A stretch of DNA of 64,000 nucleotides from Bacillus solimangrovi (GCF_001742425.1 NZ_MJEH01000061.1:62001-126000); one strand, 5' to 3'; positions 38,632 to 49,880 are shown, counted from the stretch's first letter. The notes: generated by a model not told the origin, from the letters alone. Numbers and translations are program-made.

Positions 38632-39051
38632 GTGAAAATTTCAACTAAGGGCCGCTATGGTTTAACGATCATGATGGCACTTGCAAAAAAACATGGAGAA
38701 GGTCCAATTTCTCTTAAATCAATTGCTAAAGAAAATGATCTTTCCGAGCATTATTTAGAGCAATTGATTGCGCCATTACGAAATGGTGGTCTTGTTAAAA
38801 GTATTCGTGGTGCTTATGGTGGATATATATTAGCGAAAGAAGCTGAAAGTATCACAGCAGGTGACATTATTCGCATCTTAGAAGGACCAATTAGTCCTGT
38901 TGAAGTAATAGAAGATGAAGAACCGGCAAAACGAGATTTGTGGATTAAAATTCGTGATGCAGTAAAAAATGTTCTCGATACAACGACATTAGAAGATTTG
39001 GCGAATTATGAAGATGATACAGATCAAGAAGCCTATATGTTCTATATTTAA
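38632..39051 (+). CDS. cymR: Cysteine metabolism repressor CymR
   Basis: Rrf2-family repressor of cysteine metabolism which in B. subtilis acts with CysK as corepressor. From GTG 38632 the 139-residue product matches the CymR N-terminus MKISTKGRYGLT. The winged helix spans about 1-80 with LSEHYLEQLIAPLRNGGLVKS as recognition part. It lacks the three cysteines used for Fe-S binding by IscR, as expected for CymR. GGGGTGAAG precedes the start. It is followed by iscS and mnmA; typical targets mccAB are missing near mtnN in this window. Confidence 0.95.
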   Translation: MKISTKGRYGLTIMMALAKKHGEGPISLKSIAKENDLSEHYLEQLIAPLRNGGLVKSIRGAYGGYILAKEAESITAGDIIRILEGPISPVEVIEDEEPAKRDLWIKIRDAVKNVLDTTTLEDLANYEDDTDQEAYMFYI

Positions 39052-39078
39052 TGATAAGAAAAGTTAGGTGAGATTAAC

Positions 39079-40230
39079 ATGGAACGGATATATTTAGATC
39101 ATGCTGCAACGACACCATTACATCCAAGTGTGATTGATGAAATGATGCCATTGTTTGCTGATGTATATGGTAACCCTTCAAGTATTCATCATTTTGGTCG
39201 AGAAAGTCGTCGTTATTTAGATAATGCGAGAGAGACACTTGCCAATACGATCAATGCCAGCAGTGATGATATTATTATTACTAGTGGTGGCACAGAAGCA
39301 GATAATCTTGCAATTTTTGGTGCTGCATATTCTAATAAACAAAAAGGCAAGCACATCATTACGACAGTAATCGAGCACCATGCTGTCTTACATGCTTGTC
39401 AGCAATTAGAACGAGAAGGGTTCGAGGTAACATATTTGCCTGTTGATCAGAATGGACTAGTGGATATCGAAGAGTTAAGAAGTGCATTAAGAGATGACAC
39501 GATTTTAGTAACGATTATGTATGGAAATAACGAAATAGGTGTGATTCAGCCGCTTGCTCAAATTGGGGAAGTAATTAAGGCACACTCCGATTCGATTGTA
39601 TTCCATACAGATGCTGTTCAAGCATACGGTATTGTTCCGATTGATGTGACTCAATTAAAAGTTGATCTCTTATCTGTATCTGCACATAAGATAAATGGTC
39701 CTAAAGGAGTAGGTTTCTTATATATTCAAAAAGGTATCTCGCTTATTCCCCGTCTGTATGGTGGTGAACAAGAGCGGAAACGTCGAGCAGGTACTGAAAA
39801 TGTTCCAGGTATTGTTGGGTTTGCTTTTGCAGCGAAGTTAGCACAAGCTGAGCTTAATGAACGGCAGGCACAGTATTTACAATATAAACAAACGATGATC
39901 GCTACGTTACGCGAAGAGGAAGTGGATTTTACAGTAAATGGAGACCTTGACTGTAACTTAGCACACGTATTAAATGTGTATTTCCCAAATACAAATGTAG
40001 AGGCATTACTTGTGAACTTTGATCTAGCTGGAATTGCTGCATCAAGTGGATCGGCATGTACGGCAGGTTCGATTGAACCCTCACATGTATTAACTGCTAT
40101 ATTTGGTAGTGGTGCTCCTGAAACGACGGGGTCAGTTCGATTTAGCTTCGGATATGGAAATTCAGATGAGCAAGTAAATCGAGCAGGGAAAATGATCGCT
40201 AAAATTGTGAAACAATTAACGAAAATGTAA
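39079..40230 (+). CDS. iscS: Cysteine desulfurase (IscS/YrvO type)
   Basis: PLP enzyme giving sulfur to MnmA for 2-thiouridine at tRNA position 34. The 383-residue class V aminotransferase-fold protein has the DHAATTP N-terminus, the ITSGGTEADNLA region (about 67-78), PLP lysine in SAHKINGPKG (about residue 205) and the mobile loop with catalytic Cys in SSGSACTAGS (about 322-331). ATG 39079 follows TTAGGTGA. Its position directly before mnmA matches the yrvO-mnmA pair of B. subtilis. Confidence 0.95.
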   Translation: MERIYLDHAATTPLHPSVIDEMMPLFADVYGNPSSIHHFGRESRRYLDNARETLANTINASSDDIIITSGGTEADNLAIFGAAYSNKQKGKHIITTVIEHHAVLHACQQLEREGFEVTYLPVDQNGLVDIEELRSALRDDTILVTIMYGNNEIGVIQPLAQIGEVIKAHSDSIVFHTDAVQAYGIVPIDVTQLKVDLLSVSAHKINGPKGVGFLYIQKGISLIPRLYGGEQERKRRAGTENVPGIVGFAFAAKLAQAELNERQAQYLQYKQTMIATLREEEVDFTVNGDLDCNLAHVLNVYFPNTNVEALLVNFDLAGIAASSGSACTAGSIEPSHVLTAIFGSGAPETTGSVRFSFGYGNSDEQVNRAGKMIAKIVKQLTKM

Positions 40231-40245
40231 ATGTAAGTAGAATAG

Positions 40246-41370
<1,125 letters not shown>

Positions 41371-41377
41371 TCTATAG

Positions 41378-41408
41378 CGCCGCATCACATATTGTCTGTG
41401 ATGCGGCG
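41378..41408 (+). terminator. Hairpin after mnmA
   Basis: A perfect 12-bp GC-rich stem, CGCCGCATCACA and TGTGATGCGGCG, with a 7-base loop. No T-run follows, so it may stabilise the 3' end rather than terminate on its own. Confidence 0.55.
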
Positions 41409-41474
41409 TAACTATTATCCAGTGAATTTTGATATACTTATTGTAGAGAAATATTGAAAAAGAGGTGTGTGAAA

Positions 41475-42140
41475 ATGCTAGATAAGAATAAACAAGGTAT
41501 CCATCATATGCAGGAAGGTCAGTATGAGGAGGCAGCCAAAGCATTCACTGAAGCAATTGAAGTGAATCCAAAAGATGTTGTTGCATATACAAATTTCGGG
41601 AATCTTCTAACTGCAATAGCTGATTATGATCGAGCAGTGGCTTTTTTTGAAAAGGCTATAGAATTAGATGGAGAGATGGCGACAGCTTATTATGGTGCTG
41701 GTACAGTATTTTATAAAATGGAGCAATTTAAAGATGCGAAGGATATGTTCCAACAAGCATTACAAAAAGGATTAAATGAAGCAGATACATATTTTATGTT
41801 AGCGATGTCGTTGTATCAACTCGACCAACCAAAACTTGCTCTTCCTTATTTCCAACGCGCAGTTGAGTTAGACCCAAATGATGTTGATGCAAATTTTCAA
41901 TATGGAATAAGCCTTGCTTATACGAATCAAATTGAAGAGGCATTAACGGTATTAGAGAAGACGGTTCAGCTCGATAGTGGTCATGCTGATGCTTTTTATA
42001 ACTTAGGTGTTGCGTATGCGTTTAAAGATTATGCTGATAAGTCACTTGAAATGTTCAACAAAGCCTTAGAAATTCAGCCAGATCATATGCTTGCAGCTAA
42101 CGGTAAGAAGAAAATAGAGGAAATGTTAAAGGATCATTAA
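41475..42140 (+). CDS. Tetratricopeptide repeat protein (YrrB-like)
   Basis: A 221-residue protein made of about six TPR units of 34 residues, with repeated elements such as YTNFGNLL, YYGAGTVFYKM, YFMLAMSLYQL, NFQYGISLAY and FYNLGVAYAF followed by ALEI/AVEL-DPN type endings. It is a scaffold for protein contacts; the partner is unknown. ATG 41475 follows AGAGGTGTG; a GTG at 41469 lies within that site. It lies between mnmA and recD2 as in B. subtilis. Confidence 0.88.
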   Translation: MLDKNKQGIHHMQEGQYEEAAKAFTEAIEVNPKDVVAYTNFGNLLTAIADYDRAVAFFEKAIELDGEMATAYYGAGTVFYKMEQFKDAKDMFQQALQKGLNEADTYFMLAMSLYQLDQPKLALPYFQRAVELDPNDVDANFQYGISLAYTNQIEEALTVLEKTVQLDSGHADAFYNLGVAYAFKDYADKSLEMFNKALEIQPDHMLAANGKKKIEEMLKDH

Positions 42141-42163
42141 TACATATAAGTAGGAGAATTAAT

Positions 42164-44497
42164 ATGCCAGAGCAACAATCCCTTGCCTTTGAACAAGAAA
42201 AAAATTTTATAAAAGGTACTGTTCTCGTTATGGTCTATCATAATGAAGATAATCTCTATTCTGTTGCACGTATTCGTATAAGAGAAACGAATGAGAATTA
42301 TGACGAAAAAGAAGTGATCATTAATGGTTATTTTCCTTTATTAAATCAGGAGGAGACCTATACTTTTTATGGTACTTTTCAAACGCATGCTAAATATGGA
42401 AAACAATATCAAGTTGAGCATTTTCGAAAGGAAATTCCAAGCACGAAAGATGGAGTTATTCAGTATTTATCGAGTGATTTGTTTCAAGGGATAGGGAAGA
42501 AAACTGCTGAAATGATCGTTGAGACAGTTGGTGATAACGCTGTTTCTCAAATTTTACATAATCCAGCTATATTAGACGATGTTCCAAAGCTAACAGAAGA
42601 AAAGGCAAGGAATTTGTATGAAACGTTGCTTGAGCATGAAGGGTTAGAGCAAGTCATGATGAGGCTCTCTCGTTATGGATTTGGACCTCGCTTATCGATG
42701 AAGGTATATCAAACATATAAGCAACAATCGTTAGCGATAATTGAGAATCATCCATATCAGCTTGTAGAAGACATTGAAGGTATCGGATTTGCAAAGGCAG
42801 ATGAGCTTGGACAGGCACTTGGACTTGCAGGTAAGCACCCTTCTAGATTAAAAGCAGGGTGTCTCTATACATTAACACATACGTGTCTTCAAGAAGGCCA
42901 TGTCTATTTACAAAGAGAAGACTTAGTTGAAGATGTACTACTACTGCTTGATAAAAAAGGCGAGCACCAGATTACAGAAGAAGATCTAGATGTACAAATA
43001 AAAGAGCTTGAAGAAGAAGGTAAGCTTGTAACGGAGCAGACACGCGTTTATGAACCGACTCTTTTCTATGCTGAGAAGGGTTTTGTTTCAAGTATGAAAC
43101 GGCTAAGCGAACAAACTGGATTTGCTGATGAGTTTCCTGAATCAGAATTTTTAAAGTCATTAGGTGAGTTAGAGGAACGATTACATGTTCAATATGCCCC
43201 TTCTCAAAAGGAGGCAATCCAAAAGGCGATTTCCTCTCCACTAATGGTGTTAACAGGCGGTCCAGGTACAGGTAAGACTACAGTTATAAAAGGGATAGTA
43301 GAAATCTATGCTGAATTGCACGGTTGTTCACTAGATATTAACGATTATGATAAGGATAATCCGTTTCCTGTCATACTCGTCGCTCCAACAGGTCGTGCAT
43401 CGAAACGAATGAGTGAAGCAACAGGTCTACCTGCTGTTACGATTCACCGTTTACTTGGTTGGAATGGTACGGATTTTGAACATGATGAAAACGAGACGAT
43501 TAATGGTAAGTTATTAATTGTTGATGAGGTTTCAATGGTTGATATTTGGCTTGCGAATCAACTGTTCAAAGCATTACCTTCAGATGTACAAGTGATTCTT
43601 GTAGGAGATGAAGATCAATTGCCTTCAGTAGGCCCAGGGCAAGTATTAAAGGACCTACTTGAAGCAGCAGTTTTACCGTCAATTCAACTAACTGATATTT
43701 ATCGTCAATCGGAAGGATCATCGATTATTGAGATGGCACATGCCATAAAAAAAGGAAATGTACCGACTGATTTAACTGCTTCAAAATCAGATCGAGCTTT
43801 TTTCACGTGTAGTCAAGATCAAGTAGCAGAAGTTGTTTTACAAGTATGTGCGAATGCTTTAAAAAAAGGTTATTCAGCACGTGATATACAAGTATTAGCA
43901 CCAATGTACCGAGGCAGTGCTGGAATTGAGCGTTTGAATGAATTATTGCAACAGGAATTCAATCCAGTAAATGAACAACGGAGAGAGCTAAAGTTCGCTG
44001 ATAAAGTTTTCCGTGTCGGTGATAAAGTGCTTCAACTCGTTAATCAACCAGAGGATCAAGTATTTAATGGTGATATCGGGGAGATTGTAAGCATCTTATA
44101 TTCAAAAGAAAATGTTGATAAGGAAGACTATGTTATCGTCTCATTTGATGGAACAGAAGTACAATATACACGTCAAGAACTTAACAATATTACTCATGCT
44201 TATTGCTGTTCAATTCATAAAGCACAGGGTAGTGAATTTCCGATTGTTGTAATACCTATTGTCCGAGGGTATTACCGTATGTTAAGAAGGAACTTAATCT
44301 ATACAGCGATAACACGAAGTAAGAATTTTCTCATCTTATGTGGTGAGGAGAGTGCTTTTCAAATGGGAATTGAACGTACGGAAGATACAAATCGCCAAAC
44401 GACATTAACAGAAAAGTTAGTTGAAGCTTTTAGTTCTCAATTAGTTAGTGAGGAAAATGTGGAAAACCTTTCACCGTATGACTTCATGGATGAGTGA
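42164..44497 (+). CDS. recD2: RecD2 ATP-dependent DNA helicase
   Basis: 5'-3' SF1B helicase of the RecD-like family without RecBC partners. The 777-residue protein has the N-terminal region with OB and tandem helix-hairpin-helix elements (about 1-320; GIGKKTAEMIVE and GIGFAKADELG), Walker A GGPGTGKTTV (about 364-373), Walker B LIVDEVSMVD (about 450-459) and the C-terminal motif VI region with ITHAYCCSIHKAQGSEFP and YTAITRSKNFLIL. ATG 42164 follows TAGGAGAA. It is similar in layout to B. subtilis YrrC. Confidence 0.96.
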   Translation: MPEQQSLAFEQEKNFIKGTVLVMVYHNEDNLYSVARIRIRETNENYDEKEVIINGYFPLLNQEETYTFYGTFQTHAKYGKQYQVEHFRKEIPSTKDGVIQYLSSDLFQGIGKKTAEMIVETVGDNAVSQILHNPAILDDVPKLTEEKARNLYETLLEHEGLEQVMMRLSRYGFGPRLSMKVYQTYKQQSLAIIENHPYQLVEDIEGIGFAKADELGQALGLAGKHPSRLKAGCLYTLTHTCLQEGHVYLQREDLVEDVLLLLDKKGEHQITEEDLDVQIKELEEEGKLVTEQTRVYEPTLFYAEKGFVSSMKRLSEQTGFADEFPESEFLKSLGELEERLHVQYAPSQKEAIQKAISSPLMVLTGGPGTGKTTVIKGIVEIYAELHGCSLDINDYDKDNPFPVILVAPTGRASKRMSEATGLPAVTIHRLLGWNGTDFEHDENETINGKLLIVDEVSMVDIWLANQLFKALPSDVQVILVGDEDQLPSVGPGQVLKDLLEAAVLPSIQLTDIYRQSEGSSIIEMAHAIKKGNVPTDLTASKSDRAFFTCSQDQVAEVVLQVCANALKKGYSARDIQVLAPMYRGSAGIERLNELLQQEFNPVNEQRRELKFADKVFRVGDKVLQLVNQPEDQVFNGDIGEIVSILYSKENVDKEDYVIVSFDGTEVQYTRQELNNITHAYCCSIHKAQGSEFPIVVIPIVRGYYRMLRRNLIYTAITRSKNFLILCGEESAFQMGIERTEDTNRQTTLTEKLVEAFSSQLVSEENVENLSPYDFMDE

Positions 44498-44530
44498 CAA
44501 GCTAAGACTGTTCGAAAGAGGTGAGAGCCT

Positions 44531-44998
44531 TTGCGGACATTCTCAAATATAAAAGGGATGCCTGTCCACAGTCAAGAAACGGGAAAAAAATTAGGAACTG
44601 TAGAAAGTCTTTGTATCACTGATTCAGGACAAATTAAAGGTGTATTTATTGATGTAGAGGGTTTTTTTAAACGAGACCGCTTCATTCCAATGGAAGCAAT
44701 CAATGCAGTTGGAAGAGACAGTTTGGTTGTATTAGGCACCTCATTCCCTATAGCAAAAGAGGGGTTATTAGAAGGGCAATCGACTGAAGATACAATAGGT
44801 AAAAGTCTTTATTCAACAGAAGGTAACCAGTTAGGGTTAATTACTGATGTATATGTAAAAGACAATTTGGAAATAATTTCAGGGTATGAAGTATCGAACG
44901 GTTTCTTTGCTGATGTAACAGAGGGTAAACAGACGTTTTTCAATACAAGCGCTTGTTCCATTAGTGATGATGCCGTCATGATTAAACTCCAATCGTGA
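44531..44998 (+). CDS. PRC-barrel domain protein (YrrD-like)
   Basis: A 155-residue protein with two PRC-barrel-like halves (about 1-72 and 80-150): the repeated pattern is GxxVHSxxTGKKLGTVESL and GKSLYSTEGNQLGLITDV. The PRC barrel is a small beta fold found in RimM and photosynthetic reaction centres; its role here is unknown. TTG 44531 lies 6 bases after GAGGTGA. It follows recD2 closely and precedes two small genes. Confidence 0.8.
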   Translation: MRTFSNIKGMPVHSQETGKKLGTVESLCITDSGQIKGVFIDVEGFFKRDRFIPMEAINAVGRDSLVVLGTSFPIAKEGLLEGQSTEDTIGKSLYSTEGNQLGLITDVYVKDNLEIISGYEVSNGFFADVTEGKQTFFNTSACSISDDAVMIKLQS

Positions 44999-45035
44999 GA
45001 AACGGAAAAGAACGTTTATAAAGGAGTGCCCTGAA

Positions 45036-45224
45036 ATGATATGCCCTAATTGTAAAAGTAAGGACTTAGGAAAAATTGGTGTAAATCAATATTATTGTTG
45101 GTGTTGTTTCGTTGAGCTTTCATATACAAAAGGTCGCTTTTCTTTGCATCAAGTTGAAGAGGATGGGACGCTAAGCTCACTAGATGATCTGTTTACTGAT
45201 GATGAAATGCGCCATGAGATGTAA
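45036..45224 (+). CDS. Small cysteine-rich, zinc-ribbon-like protein
   Basis: A 62-residue protein whose first half carries CPNC (about 3-6) and CWCC (about 21-24), a pattern for a small zinc ribbon. The C-terminal half is acidic. It resembles the small yrzR-type genes near yrrD in Bacillaceae, but I cannot assign a function. AAAGGAG lies before ATG 45036. Confidence 0.75.
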   Translation: MICPNCKSKDLGKIGVNQYYCWCCFVELSYTKGRFSLHQVEEDGTLSSLDDLFTDDEMRHEM

Positions 45225-45361
45225 TTTTATTGAAATTCAATCGATGTTCAAAGCCGAACTAGGAATATCGTTTATAAAAGCTTGTTTTATGTATATGAAG
45301 GTAACAGGCAATAACCTTGTTCAGAGCTAAGAGAGTAGTCTTTAACGAGGTGGTGAATTGA

Positions 45362-45496
45362 ATGAGAAATATGATGACATCGATGCTTGCCATTGGTGCA
45401 GGTATTGGGGCAGCTTATATGATGAGTGATAATAATATGAAAATGAATCGTTCGATGAAACGAGTGCGTAAGCAAATGAAACGTGCATTGCGTTAA
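45362..45496 (+). CDS. DUF3918-like small protein (YrzQ-type)
   Basis: A 44-residue protein: a short hydrophobic, glycine-rich segment (about 5-20, LAIGAGIGAAYMM) followed by a strongly basic tail with repeated MKR units (about 26-44). This is the layout of the DUF3918 family found in this place in Bacillus. Function is unknown. ATG 45362 follows ACGAGGTGGTGA. A long hairpin that also serves as start region of the next gene follows. Confidence 0.75.
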   Translation: MRNMMTSMLAIGAGIGAAYMMSDNNMKMNRSMKRVRKQMKRALR

Positions 45497-45542
45497 AAAT
45501 GTAATAATACAATTAACGCAATAGCCTAACGAAATTGAATTG

Positions 45543-45594
45543 AGCATAAAATCCTTTTTACTCATGCAAACTAATGAGTAGGAGGGATTTTTTT
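45543..45594 (+). promoter_or_regulatory. 18-bp hairpin carrying the yrrI Shine-Dalgarno, with sigma-F/G promoter inside
   Basis: Arms AAAATCCTTTTTACTCAT (45548-45565) and ATGAGTAGGAGGGATTTT (45574-45591) pair at all 18 positions (three G-U), with an 8-base loop and seven T in a row. The 3' arm holds the binding site AGGAGGG (45580-45586); ATG 45595 follows. AGCATA (45543-45548) matches sigma-G -35 at 5/6 and its GCATA matches sigma-F -35 fully; CAAACTA (45567-45573), 18 bases on, matches sigma-G -10 at 6/7. A start near 45580 would begin at the binding site. Confidence 0.7.
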
Positions 45595-46659
45595 ATGAGG
45601 GATTCAAGGCAGTTTCAACTATTGGTCCAGCTTCTAAATCTCGTCCTTGTCACTGTAATAATTTATTTGGTTGTAAGGTTAACTCCGATTTGGCAACCAT
45701 TTTGGCAAGGGATGATTAAGGTTTTATTACCGTTTATTATTTCTGCTTTTATCGCTTATTTGCTTCATCCAATTATTGAAGGTCTTCATGGACGTAACGT
45801 TCCTCGACCACTAGCTGTAATACTTATTTATTTAGTATTTTTCGGTGGAGTTGCATATGGGGTATATAAATTAACACCTATCATGATTCAACAATTAAAA
45901 GACTTAAGCAAAAATATCCCTCAATTTCATGCTACATACCAAGCATATTTGATGGACATGTATAATCAAACAGCCTTTCTACCAGATGGAGTACATGATC
46001 GCATAGACGAGTTTTTACAGAAGGTACAGCAACGTGCTGAATCTATCATCGAGGTGTTGCTTAACAGTACTGGAAAAATTATTAACTCTTTTTTCATTCT
46101 AGCAGTCATTCCGTTTATCGTTTTTTATTTGTTAAAAGATTACCCTCTCGTAAAAAAAGTAGCGTGGTATCTTACACCGACCAAATGGAGAAAACCACTT
46201 TGGTATGTTCTTCGAGATGTTAATAAAACGCTTGGTCAATATATTCGTGGCCAGTTATTTGTATGTGTTGCTATTGGTGGTGCAGCAACGCTTGCTTTTT
46301 GGTTAGTAGGAATGAAGTATGCACTTATTTTAGGAATACTAATTGGTTTAACTAATGTCATTCCATATTTTGGACCTATTATTGGTGCGGTTCCGGCATT
46401 GATTATTGCGTTTACTGTGTCTATTAAGATGGTAATCATAGTTGTTGTAATTATCATTTTGTTACAATTTCTTGAGGGAAACTTGTTGTCGCCAATAATC
46501 GTTGGAAAAAGTTTACATATGCATCCTATTTTTATTATATTCGCACTGATTGCTGGTGGTGAAGTAGGTGGTATCATTGGTCTTATTATTGCAGTACCAT
46601 TGTTATCTGTTGTCAAGGTTATCGTTCTACATCTAGTTGAACATTTCAGCAAACATTGA
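45595..46659 (+). CDS. AI-2E family transporter (YrrI-like)
   Basis: A 354-residue polytopic membrane protein of the AI-2E transporter (UPF0118) family. About eight membrane segments are visible: two at the N-terminus (about 9-60), one near 72, and five after residue 155. Typical are the segments GTPLLIVLIAGLTNVIPYFGPIIG-like (here LIGLTNVIPYFGPIIGAVP, about 250-268) and the PIIVGKSLHMHP turn near 305. Substrate is unknown. ATG 45595 lies 8 bases after AGGAGGG. B. subtilis yrrI is known as a sigma-F-dependent forespore gene, which fits the promoter found here. Confidence 0.88.
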   Translation: MRDSRQFQLLVQLLNLVLVTVIIYLVVRLTPIWQPFWQGMIKVLLPFIISAFIAYLLHPIIEGLHGRNVPRPLAVILIYLVFFGGVAYGVYKLTPIMIQQLKDLSKNIPQFHATYQAYLMDMYNQTAFLPDGVHDRIDEFLQKVQQRAESIIEVLLNSTGKIINSFFILAVIPFIVFYLLKDYPLVKKVAWYLTPTKWRKPLWYVLRDVNKTLGQYIRGQLFVCVAIGGAATLAFWLVGMKYALILGILIGLTNVIPYFGPIIGAVPALIIAFTVSIKMVIIVVVIIILLQFLEGNLLSPIIVGKSLHMHPIFIIFALIAGGEVGGIIGLIIAVPLLSVVKVIVLHLVEHFSKH

Positions 46660-46685
46660 CAAAGTATCAAAAAGTTTTCTATAAT
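46656..46685 (+). promoter_or_regulatory. Promoter of the alaS T-box leader
   Basis: TTGACA (46656-46661) overlaps the yrrI stop codon; TATAAT (46680-46685) follows after 18 bases. Both hexamers are perfect. Confidence 0.88.
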
Positions 46686-46691
46686 ATCGGC

Positions 46692-46965
46692 ATACATATA
46701 TTTTGAAGAATACGTAGAGGGAATGAGTACGTTACAGCCCATTCATAGACAGTTTTTTGCTGTTATATAGAGAGGGATTTCCTAGGCTGGAAGAAATCCT
46801 GGATGAAGAGTAACCGAATGCTAATCCTGAGTGCAGGCACAAAAACCTGCCGTCACCACCACGTTATGGTGGAACTGAGATGATGAGCAACGTATGATTA
46901 GCTCATAATCAGGGTGGTACCGCGAGAATATACTCTCGTCCCTGCATAAGGGGCGGGAGTTTTTT
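46692..46965 (+). ncRNA. T-box leader of alaS
   Basis: The T-box AGGGTGGTACCGCG is at 46911-46924 and is followed by the terminator stem (about 46932-46943 with 46950-46960) and six T. Upstream lie stem I (about 46705-46835) and a GCAGG/CCTGC stem. A GCT codon at 46820-46822 within GAATGCTAATCC is a candidate alanine specifier. Uncharged tRNA-Ala would allow transcription into alaS. Confidence 0.93.
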
Positions 46966-47132
46966 GTTTTTTAACACAAAGTCACAATTCGAGCAGTTAA
47001 GCTTAGAAAAAAATCGAGACATATTATTAATAATGTTCATTATTTTATGTGTTGATTTTTAGAATTTGGATGTAATTTTAACTATGGTTGAATCAAGACT
47101 ATACTTTTCATAATAATTAGGAGGATGTAAGA

Positions 47133-49769
47133 ATGAAGAAATTATCTTCGACACAAGTAAGACAAATGTTTCTAGATTTCTTTAAAGAAAAAGAACATGC
47201 AGTAGAACCTAGTGCATCTCTCGTCCCACATGAAGATCCAACATTACTTTGGATTAATAGTGGTGTTGCAACATTGAAGAAATATTTTGATGGTCGTGTA
47301 ACACCAGAAAATCCACGCATTTGTAATGCCCAAAAATCTATTAGAACGAATGATATTGAAAATGTTGGTAAGACAGCGCGACACCACACATTTTTTGAAA
47401 TGTTAGGTAACTTCTCTATCGGAGAATATTTCAAAAAAGAAGCGATTCATTGGGCTTGGGAATTTTTAACCGATGAAAAGTGGATCGGATTTGAAGCTGA
47501 GCGTCTTTCTGTTACGATTCATCCAGAAGATGAAGAAGCATATGAAATTTGGTTAAACGAAATTGGTATTCCAGAGGATCGAATCATTCGATTGGAAGGT
47601 AACTTCTGGGATATTGGTGAAGGTCCAAGTGGTCCTAATACAGAAATATTCTATGATCGTGGAGAAGCGTACGGAAATGACCTATCAGACCCTGAGTTGT
47701 TCCCAGGTGGAGAAAATGAACGTTATCTTGAAATTTGGAACCTTGTGTTCTCACAATTTAACCATAATCCAGATGATACGTATACACCACTACCTAAGAA
47801 AAATATTGATACAGGCATGGGTTTGGAACGTATGGTTTCAGTTATCCAAGATGTTCGCACAAATTTTGATACAGACTTATTCATGCCAATTATTCAATCA
47901 ACAGAAAAAATAGCAGAGCAAAAGTACAATGAATCTGAAGAAAAGGATGTAGCCTTTAAAGTTATTGCGGACCACATTCGAACTGTCACTTTCGCAATAA
48001 GTGATGGTGCGCTTCCATCAAATGAAGGTCGTGGATATGTATTGCGTCGCCTTCTACGTCGTGCCGTTCGTTATGCGAAACAAATAAACATTAATCGCCC
48101 ATTTATGTTTGAACTCGTTCCAATCGTTGGAGAGATCATGGTAGATTTCTATCCAGAAGTGAAAGAGAAAACAGATTTTATACAGAGTGTGATTAAAACA
48201 GAAGAAGAGCGTTTCCATGAAACGTTGAATGAAGGGTTAGCAATCTTATCAGAGGTTATTAAAAAAGCAAAACTAAACAATAGCAATGTTATTCCAGGTG
48301 AGGATGCATTCAAACTGTATGATACATATGGTTTCCCATACGAATTAACTGAAGAATATGCAGAAGAAGAAAGCATGACGATTGATAAAGATGGCTTTGA
48401 GCGTGAAATGCAAGCACAGCGTGACAGAGCACGTGCAGCTCGTAAAGATGATGGATCGATGCAAGTTCAAGGTGGCGTACTTTCTGACTTAAAAGAAGAA
48501 AGTGAATTTGTCGGATACGATAACAATTATATTGAAGCGACAGTAATTGCTCTCCTGCAAAATAGGGAATATGTAGACAGTGTGCAAGAAGGTGATGAAG
48601 TACAAGTCATATTAGATCAAACACCATTCTATGCCGAAAGTGGTGGACAAATTGCTGACCAAGGGACGATGAGTGGTGAAGGTATCGAACTAACTGTAAA
48701 AGATGTACAAAAAGCACCAAACGGTCAGCATTTACATCATGTAATCGTTAAAAAAGGCACATTAACAAATGGTTTAAAACTGAATCTAATTGTAGAGGAA
48801 GGTAAACGAAGCAAAATTGTGAAAAACCATACAGCTACACATTTATTACATCAAGCGTTGAAAGATGTACTTGGAGAACATGTAAATCAAGCAGGCTCTC
48901 TAGTTGCACCAGATCGCCTTCGTTTTGATTTCTCACATTTTGGACAAATTAAACCTGATGAACTTGAGAAAATCGAAGAGTTAGTAAATGAGAAAGTATG
49001 GGCAAGCATTGAAGTTGAAACGATGAGTAAATCAATTGATGAAGCGAAAGCAATGGGTGCTATGGCACTGTTTGGAGAAAAATATGGGGATGTCGTACGA
49101 GTAGTTAGAGTAGGTGATTATAGCTTAGAGCTTTGTGGAGGCTGTCACGTTCGAAATACAGCAAATATTGGTCTATTCAAAGTCGTATCAGAGTCAGGAA
49201 TTGGTGCAGGTACTCGTCGAATTGAAGCAGTAACAGGGGAAGCTGCGTATAAGTTATTAAATGAACAAGTAAATGTGCTCAAAGAAGCAGCAGAGAAGCT
49301 TAAAACGAACCTGAAAGATGTACCATCACGTATCGATGCACTAAATGATGAGATGAAACAAATGCAACGTGAGAATGATTCATTATCCGCAAAGTTAAGT
49401 AATATTGAAGCAGGCAGCCTTATGAACGAAGTAGAGGAAGTTGACGGCGTTAAATTGTTAGCTAAGCAGGTCGATGCTTCTGATATGAATAACTTACGTA
49501 GTATGGTCGATGAATTAAAGAACAAACTAGGAACTGGTATCGTTATTCTTGGTTCTGTAAGTGGTGACAAAGTAAATCTATCTGCTGGTGTTACGAAAGA
49601 TTTGATTGACAAAGGCTTCCATGCTGGTAAATTAATCAAAGAAGTTGCAACTCGTTGTGGTGGTGGTGGTGGTGGCCGCCCAGATATGGCTCAAGCAGGT
49701 GGTAAAAACCCAGAACAGTTACAAGATGCGTTAGCATACGCGAAAGAATGGGTTAAATCTGTTTCCTAA
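47133..49769 (+). CDS. alaS: Alanyl-tRNA synthetase
   Basis: Class II AlaRS of 878 residues. The aminoacylation domain (about 1-360) starts with the typical [18 protein letters not shown] and includes [19 protein letters not shown] (about 88-106). The editing domain (about 550-700) has the zinc ligands [11 protein letters not shown] (about 568) and CGGCHV (about 669). A coiled coil (about 705-770) links to the C-Ala domain ending with [20 protein letters not shown] 47133 follows AGGAGGATG. It is controlled by the T-box just upstream. Confidence 0.98.
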   Translation: MKKLSSTQVRQMFLDFFKEKEHAVEPSASLVPHEDPTLLWINSGVATLKKYFDGRVTPENPRICNAQKSIRTNDIENVGKTARHHTFFEMLGNFSIGEYFKKEAIHWAWEFLTDEKWIGFEAERLSVTIHPEDEEAYEIWLNEIGIPEDRIIRLEGNFWDIGEGPSGPNTEIFYDRGEAYGNDLSDPELFPGGENERYLEIWNLVFSQFNHNPDDTYTPLPKKNIDTGMGLERMVSVIQDVRTNFDTDLFMPIIQSTEKIAEQKYNESEEKDVAFKVIADHIRTVTFAISDGALPSNEGRGYVLRRLLRRAVRYAKQININRPFMFELVPIVGEIMVDFYPEVKEKTDFIQSVIKTEEERFHETLNEGLAILSEVIKKAKLNNSNVIPGEDAFKLYDTYGFPYELTEEYAEEESMTIDKDGFEREMQAQRDRARAARKDDGSMQVQGGVLSDLKEESEFVGYDNNYIEATVIALLQNREYVDSVQEGDEVQVILDQTPFYAESGGQIADQGTMSGEGIELTVKDVQKAPNGQHLHHVIVKKGTLTNGLKLNLIVEEGKRSKIVKNHTATHLLHQALKDVLGEHVNQAGSLVAPDRLRFDFSHFGQIKPDELEKIEELVNEKVWASIEVETMSKSIDEAKAMGAMALFGEKYGDVVRVVRVGDYSLELCGGCHVRNTANIGLFKVVSESGIGAGTRRIEAVTGEAAYKLLNEQVNVLKEAAEKLKTNLKDVPSRIDALNDEMKQMQRENDSLSAKLSNIEAGSLMNEVEEVDGVKLLAKQVDASDMNNLRSMVDELKNKLGTGIVILGSVSGDKVNLSAGVTKDLIDKGFHAGKLIKEVATRCGGGGGGRPDMAQAGGKNPEQLQDALAYAKEWVKSVS

Positions 49770-49811
49770 TTGTTCACTATTCATGTACAATAAAAGAAGA
49801 ATGGATTTAAG

Positions 49812-49880
49812 AGGAAAGAGAACGGTTGAATAATACGATTCTCTTTCCTCACATATAAAGAAATGTGAGGTGTCGAATAC
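49812..49880 (+). promoter_or_regulatory. Competing hairpins upstream of ireB, one covering its Shine-Dalgarno
   Basis: AGGAAAGAGAA (49812-49822) is a perfect 11-bp partner of TTCTCTTTCCT (49839-49849). CCTCACAT (49847-49854) is a perfect 8-bp partner of ATGTGAGG (49863-49870), which contains the binding site GAGGTG of the gene starting at 49881. The two hairpins share CCT and cannot both be complete. TGAATA (49827-49832) fits a sigma-G -35, and CATATAA (49852-49858) is a weak -10 at 19 bases. Confidence 0.45.

Noticed and set aside
47563-47913. 116-codon plus-strand frame inside alaS
   Set aside because: Entirely within the conserved alaS coding region in another frame; a shadow.
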